Assembly (NCBI RefSeq): GCF_051233685.1
Contig: NZ_JBAMMY010000148.1
Location: 1-10,357, forward strand
Direction: 5' to 3'
Length of the DNA: 10,357 bases
From: RPRI01 sp051233685
Lineage (GTDB): Bacteria; Desulfobacterota; Desulfobacteria; Desulfobacterales; RPRI01
Shown: positions 7,642 through 10,357 of the stretch, one piece after another
Layout of the letters: each line of letters begins with the position of its first letter
How positions within the stretch are numbered: the stretch's first letter is position 1
Program-made: the position numbers and the translations under genes
The notes under the pieces: generated by a model
Database searches by the model: none
The model's input: only the letters and a program-made list of their open reading frames with translations
Told to the model about the DNA's origin: nothing

Positions 7642-8951
7642 TTACTTGGACAACAATAAAAAGTTATTCGTACTAAAAAAGCCGGGAGAAATTTTGGAAG
7701 CAGGCATGTACAAGTGTGCTTCAGGATGAGAAAAACGGCCTGACCAGGTTGCGTGTCTGGATTTTTCATCAACATAGAGCTGTCCATCATAATCTCCTGT
7801 ATTATTGTTACCGCCAGGCGATTCACTATAGTGCGTCAGCAGGCTTACCCACGTCCGGAATGCGCCTGACTTATCATATACCTCTTTATACCATATAACG
7901 TAAGTCTCCTGATCAACATAGTTTATGTGCAATCCCCAGTTATAATACGGATCTTTAGGCGTCTGCTCTACAACCCATACTTTTCTTGGAACATAGGTAA
8001 TTACGCCCGGAGCAGGCGCCCATGCATCACCCTTCCAGCCCGGAACTTCATAAATTTTTATTAGTTTGCCTGTGTACGGATATACCGGTTGAGCCATTCC
8101 ATCCGCCGATTCCTGCATTGGAATCATATTAGGACTGGTAAAACTGACAAGAATCGTTTTTTCTCCTACAACCTTCCATTTCATGGAACGGTTTTTACCG
8201 CTCCACATATAATTCATATCCAGCCATGCATCGGAACCCATATATGGATCGGATCTTGCCGTTGATGTAGTCTGCCGGATTCTTCTTATGGCAGGAACAT
8301 ACGCAAAATTGGAATTATCTCTTTCATCAATATAAACGTAGGACATGGTATTGGTGCCCTTTACGCTCATGGGCCACAAAGTATTTTGAAATTCATAGGT
8401 AAGAACTTTATCAGTGTTTTTTATTTCGGTGCCAAGCGGACGGCCCATCATGTAAAGACATGAATCCAATCCGCCTATAAACCGTTCCTCTCCGCTTTGG
8501 TTAATCCACGCAATATGAATAGCTGTTCTTGTCCCTGTTAAACGATATCTCTGATAATTGAAATTCCATATAATTTTATCTGCCGCTTTAGGATCATTAC
8601 GGTCGATTTTGGGAAAAGGCATGCCATAAAAATTAGTGAATGTAATTTCCCCTGTGCTCTTTTCAATAAGATCGCCCTCTTTGCTCACATCATATTTACC
8701 GGCATTCTTTGCGCTTGCGGCAAGAAAACTGTCTGTATGTTTATATTTGAAATTTACCGTTCCCGGCGTAACAACCCAGGCGCCTCTTTCAACCGCCCTG
8801 TATAAAGGCGGAACGAGCAGATCTTTGAGTTAGTCTTGTCTATCACTTTGGGCAATTCTGCAGCCTGCAAAATACCTCCAAACCCTAAAAAAAGAACAAG
8901 CAGGGAAAGCAACGATAATCCTGAACATTTAATAATACGTATTAATTTCAT
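7642..8951 (-). pseudogene. DUF1329 family exported protein, broken by a one-base frameshift
   Basis: From ATG at 8951 the first part encodes a clear signal peptide (basic MKLIRIIK, hydrophobic core, cleavage near LQA-AE at about 30) and then LPKVIDKTN. At about 8827-8831 the frame breaks. Continuing in this frame gives unrelated residues to a stop at 8754-8756. The next frame reads KDLLVPPLYRAVERGAWVV and runs open to the stop at 7642, with family-like FPKIDRNDPKAADKIIWNFN. Restoring one base would give about 436 residues, near the usual length of DUF1329 proteins, so a single lost base explains it. The family is periplasmic, is often adjacent to DUF1302 outer-membrane proteins, and is thought to belong to lipid or hydrophobic-compound handling systems; the exact role is unknown. 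AAAGGAGG at 8963-8970 supports the start. A sequencing error is possible, but the upstream neighbour is also damaged. Confidence 0.85.
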
Positions 8952-8962
8952 TATAACTTTTT

Positions 8963-8970
8963 CCTCCTTT
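8963..8970 (-). promoter_or_regulatory. Ribosome binding site of the DUF1329 pseudogene
   Basis: On the - strand AAAGGAGG lies 11 nt upstream of ATG 8951. It selects this start over the earlier in-frame ATG at 9008, which would place 19 hydrophilic residues before the signal peptide. Confidence 0.75.
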
Positions 8971-9070
8971 GGTTCTTCCAAAATCCAAAAAAGCTTTTGT
9001 TGTTTCATGTCTTGCCTGACAGCATTTTTAATAACAGATGATATGATCCTCTTATACTACCAAACTACTT
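8971..9070 (-). other. Spacer between the DUF1302 and DUF1329 pseudogenes
   Basis: About 100 nt between the DUF1302 stop and the DUF1329 ribosome site. It holds no supported gene or clear terminator, consistent with the two having been one transcript read leftwards, DUF1302 first. Confidence 0.5.
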
Positions 9071-10231
9071 TTACCATTCATATCCTACTCTTAAGGTTGC
9101 CTCACTGGCTGTTTTTATACCGGCAGAAAATCCGTTGCTGGCCTCAGAGTCTCCCATAAACGCCTGGAGTCTGAGATCGGTATAAAGCTGTGGGGTAATG
9201 TACCATTTTATTGAAGGCTTAAGCATACATGTGCCACCTTCTCCATGCTTGCCCGGATTATATGCCACAAGCAGTGTTGGATTCAGTTTGGATGCCCACC
9301 AATAGGTCATGATCTGAATCAGGAAAGAATCCTGTTATCTTGAATTTCTGCGATCCATTGCTACTCCATTTATGGTACCCGTAACACGGCCTATAGGATC
9401 TAACTTCTCATTATCAAGGACATTATCCCATTCATTGATCGTAGTATGTATCCATTCAAGTGATACTTTCGTCAGATCTTTGGAAAGCCATCTTAGGCGA
9501 AGATCTTTGTCAACCGCAAGCATGGTCTTTGTGACCGGTTTAAGAGCATAGGTTTTAAGAACATTTTCACCAGCATCATAAACAGGGGTTGCACGAGTAA
9601 TAGGATAAGCTGTATAATGGGATATCTCGCCTCTGATAACAGCTTCCATACCAAGCGCTAACAATTGATAACTGAAATAACCGCCATAAACATGCTGTTT
9701 ACCATAGGTTAATAGAGCCTTTGTCGGTGTAAATCCAACAAGATTTACCAATTGAATAGCAGGATCATTTACAACATCCCGGAAATAAACAAAAGAAAGG
9801 TTAAATCTTGTTCCGATCTCTGCCGATACTTTTGCACCATATTTATTGTTAGCTGTAGGAACATCCTGCCTTACCGGAAGCCCCTTAAGGTCTGCAAATG
9901 GCGTTACACTTACATAAGGCGCTTGAAAGCCAGCCGTTCTGTCACCAAGAACACCGTCTAAAGGGCCAAACTGAGTAGGCCTGATATCCGGAATCCACAA
10001 CAGATCAAAATTCAGGCCAAAACTAGACAAACGCGGCATGCTATAGTTTATACGGCCCATCCAGAGAGGAGTTTTCACATCATCCGGATTCTGGAAAAAC
10101 AAATTGAAAGAATTATCCGGCGGGTTGATAACATCAAGAAGGGTTTCTAAAAGACCTTCGCCCCAGAAAACAATCTGTCTTCCAGGTCTGAAGAAGCCCC
10201 TGCCAAAATCGCCTTTATAAGAGATTGTCAT
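9071..10231 (-). pseudogene. DUF1302 family outer-membrane beta-barrel protein, 5'-truncated and with an in-frame stop
   Basis: The readable part starts near GDFGRGFFRPGRQIVFWGEG, followed by LLDVINPPDNSFN and TPLWMGRINYSMP. These match the middle of DUF1302 proteins, which are normally about 550-600 residues with a signal peptide. The first 150-200 residues are absent: family-like sequence stops at about 10225-10231 and insertion-sequence-like DNA follows. A TAA at 9335-9337 interrupts the frame. Past it the same frame continues (QDSFLIQI, then MTYWWASKLNP) for 87 more codons to a proper barrel end, ATLRVGYEW, with a terminal aromatic residue as in outer-membrane proteins. The stop is therefore a nonsense change rather than the true end. 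DUF1302 genes commonly pair with DUF1329 genes, as here; proposed roles concern uptake or export of hydrophobic compounds with RND/MMPL transporters. The upper boundary given is approximate. Confidence 0.85.
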
Positions 10232-10273
10232 AAAATAACTATAACATTTATGTTGCATAATTTTCAAATTTGC

Positions 10274-10292
10274 TCCATGATTAGCTCATGGA
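10274..10292 (+). promoter_or_regulatory. Hairpin covering the transposase start codon
   Basis: TCCATGA (10274-10280) pairs perfectly with TCATGGA (10286-10292) around the loop TTAGC. The second arm contains the ATG at 10288-10290, so the folded RNA would hide the start codon. Some insertion sequences use this kind of structure to limit translation from read-through transcripts; applying it here is inference. Confidence 0.5.
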
Positions 10293-10357
10293 AAAAGATA
10301 GAATATCAAAACGATTTAAAATCCTTGAGCCAATACTCAATGAACGGTTACGCAGGC
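10288..10357 (+). CDS. N-terminal fragment of a probable ISAzo13-family transposase
   Basis: Only 23 codons are present before the window ends. The peptide begins MEKDRISKRFKILEPIL and continues NERLRR. ISAzo13-type transposases typically start with a short helix followed by a KYxxLxPxLxERxRRLWAAAEA-like sequence, so the spacing of L-P-L-(N/D)-E-R-x-R-R fits. That is recalled family knowledge, not a search result. The catalytic region is not visible. No Shine-Dalgarno precedes the ATG, and an inverted repeat covers the start codon. With so few residues this call is tentative, although the interrupted neighbour gene supports it. Confidence 0.55.
   Translation, partial: MEKDRISKRFKILEPILNERLRR

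Larger units (their letters stand above)
10232..10357 (+). mobile_element. Left end of a probable ISAzo13-type insertion sequence (partial)
   Basis: The DUF1302 reading frame loses family similarity at about 10230, and the remaining 126 nt carry the start of an outward-running + strand ORF. This layout fits an insertion sequence inserted in the beta-barrel gene, with its short terminal region at about 10232-10287. I cannot identify the terminal inverted repeat or the target duplication because the other end lies outside the window. The boundary is approximate. Confidence 0.55.

Noticed and set aside
8754..8833. Programmed frameshift expressing the DUF1329 protein
   Set aside because: There is no slippery heptamer or following structure at about 8828, the family is not known for recoding, and the neighbouring gene is clearly broken.
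8836..9159. 107-residue + strand ORF across the pseudogene junction
   Set aside because: It lies antisense to the DUF1329 signal peptide and the DUF1302 tail, has no ribosome site or recognisable family, and is a by-product of the opposite strand.
9071..9310. A separate small gene of 79 residues
   Set aside because: It is in the same frame as the DUF1302 part upstream, continues it without a gap after the TAA, and ends as a beta-barrel terminus; there is no ribosome site at its ATG.

Overview
The window is AT-rich bacterial DNA, most likely from a strictly anaerobic Desulfobacterota (Desulfobacterales-like) organism. This placement is an inference. It rests on the radical SAM protein fused to a DUF2344 domain next to RNase G, on an acyl-CoA dehydrogenase/EtfBA operon whose EtfB resembles those of anaerobes, and on a DUF1302/DUF1329 pair, a combination familiar from fatty- and aromatic-acid-oxidising sulfate reducers.

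Positions 1-4297 (+ strand) hold two housekeeping-type genes. The first (150-2654) is a B12-binding-like radical SAM protein of the TIGR03960 type with a C-terminal DUF2344 domain. The second (2768-4297) is ribonuclease G with its catalytic aspartates and zinc-link cysteines intact. These two families are known neighbours in many bacteria.

Positions 4298-7551 (+ strand) hold a compact three-gene operon: an acyl-CoA dehydrogenase starting at TTG, then etfB after an 8-nt gap, then etfA with an ATGA overlap. The enzyme would oxidise an acyl-CoA and pass electrons to the flavoprotein. The 171-nt leader carries repeated TTAAGTTAT motifs, and a strong intrinsic terminator lies downstream of etfA. 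EtfA has Ala where the flavin N5-contacting Thr/Ser is expected. EtfB has an unusual nucleotide-binding segment and partner-recognition loop.

Positions 7552-10231 (- strand) hold a decayed two-gene outer-membrane/periplasmic locus. Reading leftwards, it is a DUF1302 beta-barrel gene followed by a DUF1329 gene. Three independent lesions are visible. The 5' end of the DUF1302 gene is cut off at about 10230, an in-frame TAA interrupts it at 9335-9337, and a one-base frameshift breaks the DUF1329 gene at about 8828.

Positions ~10232-10357 look like the left end of an insertion sequence. A + strand ORF begins at 10288 and resembles the N-terminus of an ISAzo13-type transposase. It runs off the window, and a 7-bp hairpin covers its start codon.

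I see no CRISPR array, tRNA, rRNA, prophage or clearly new multi-gene system. The points most worth a second look are the EtfAB residue changes, the leader repeats of the operon, and the stacked lesions of the DUF1302/DUF1329 locus.
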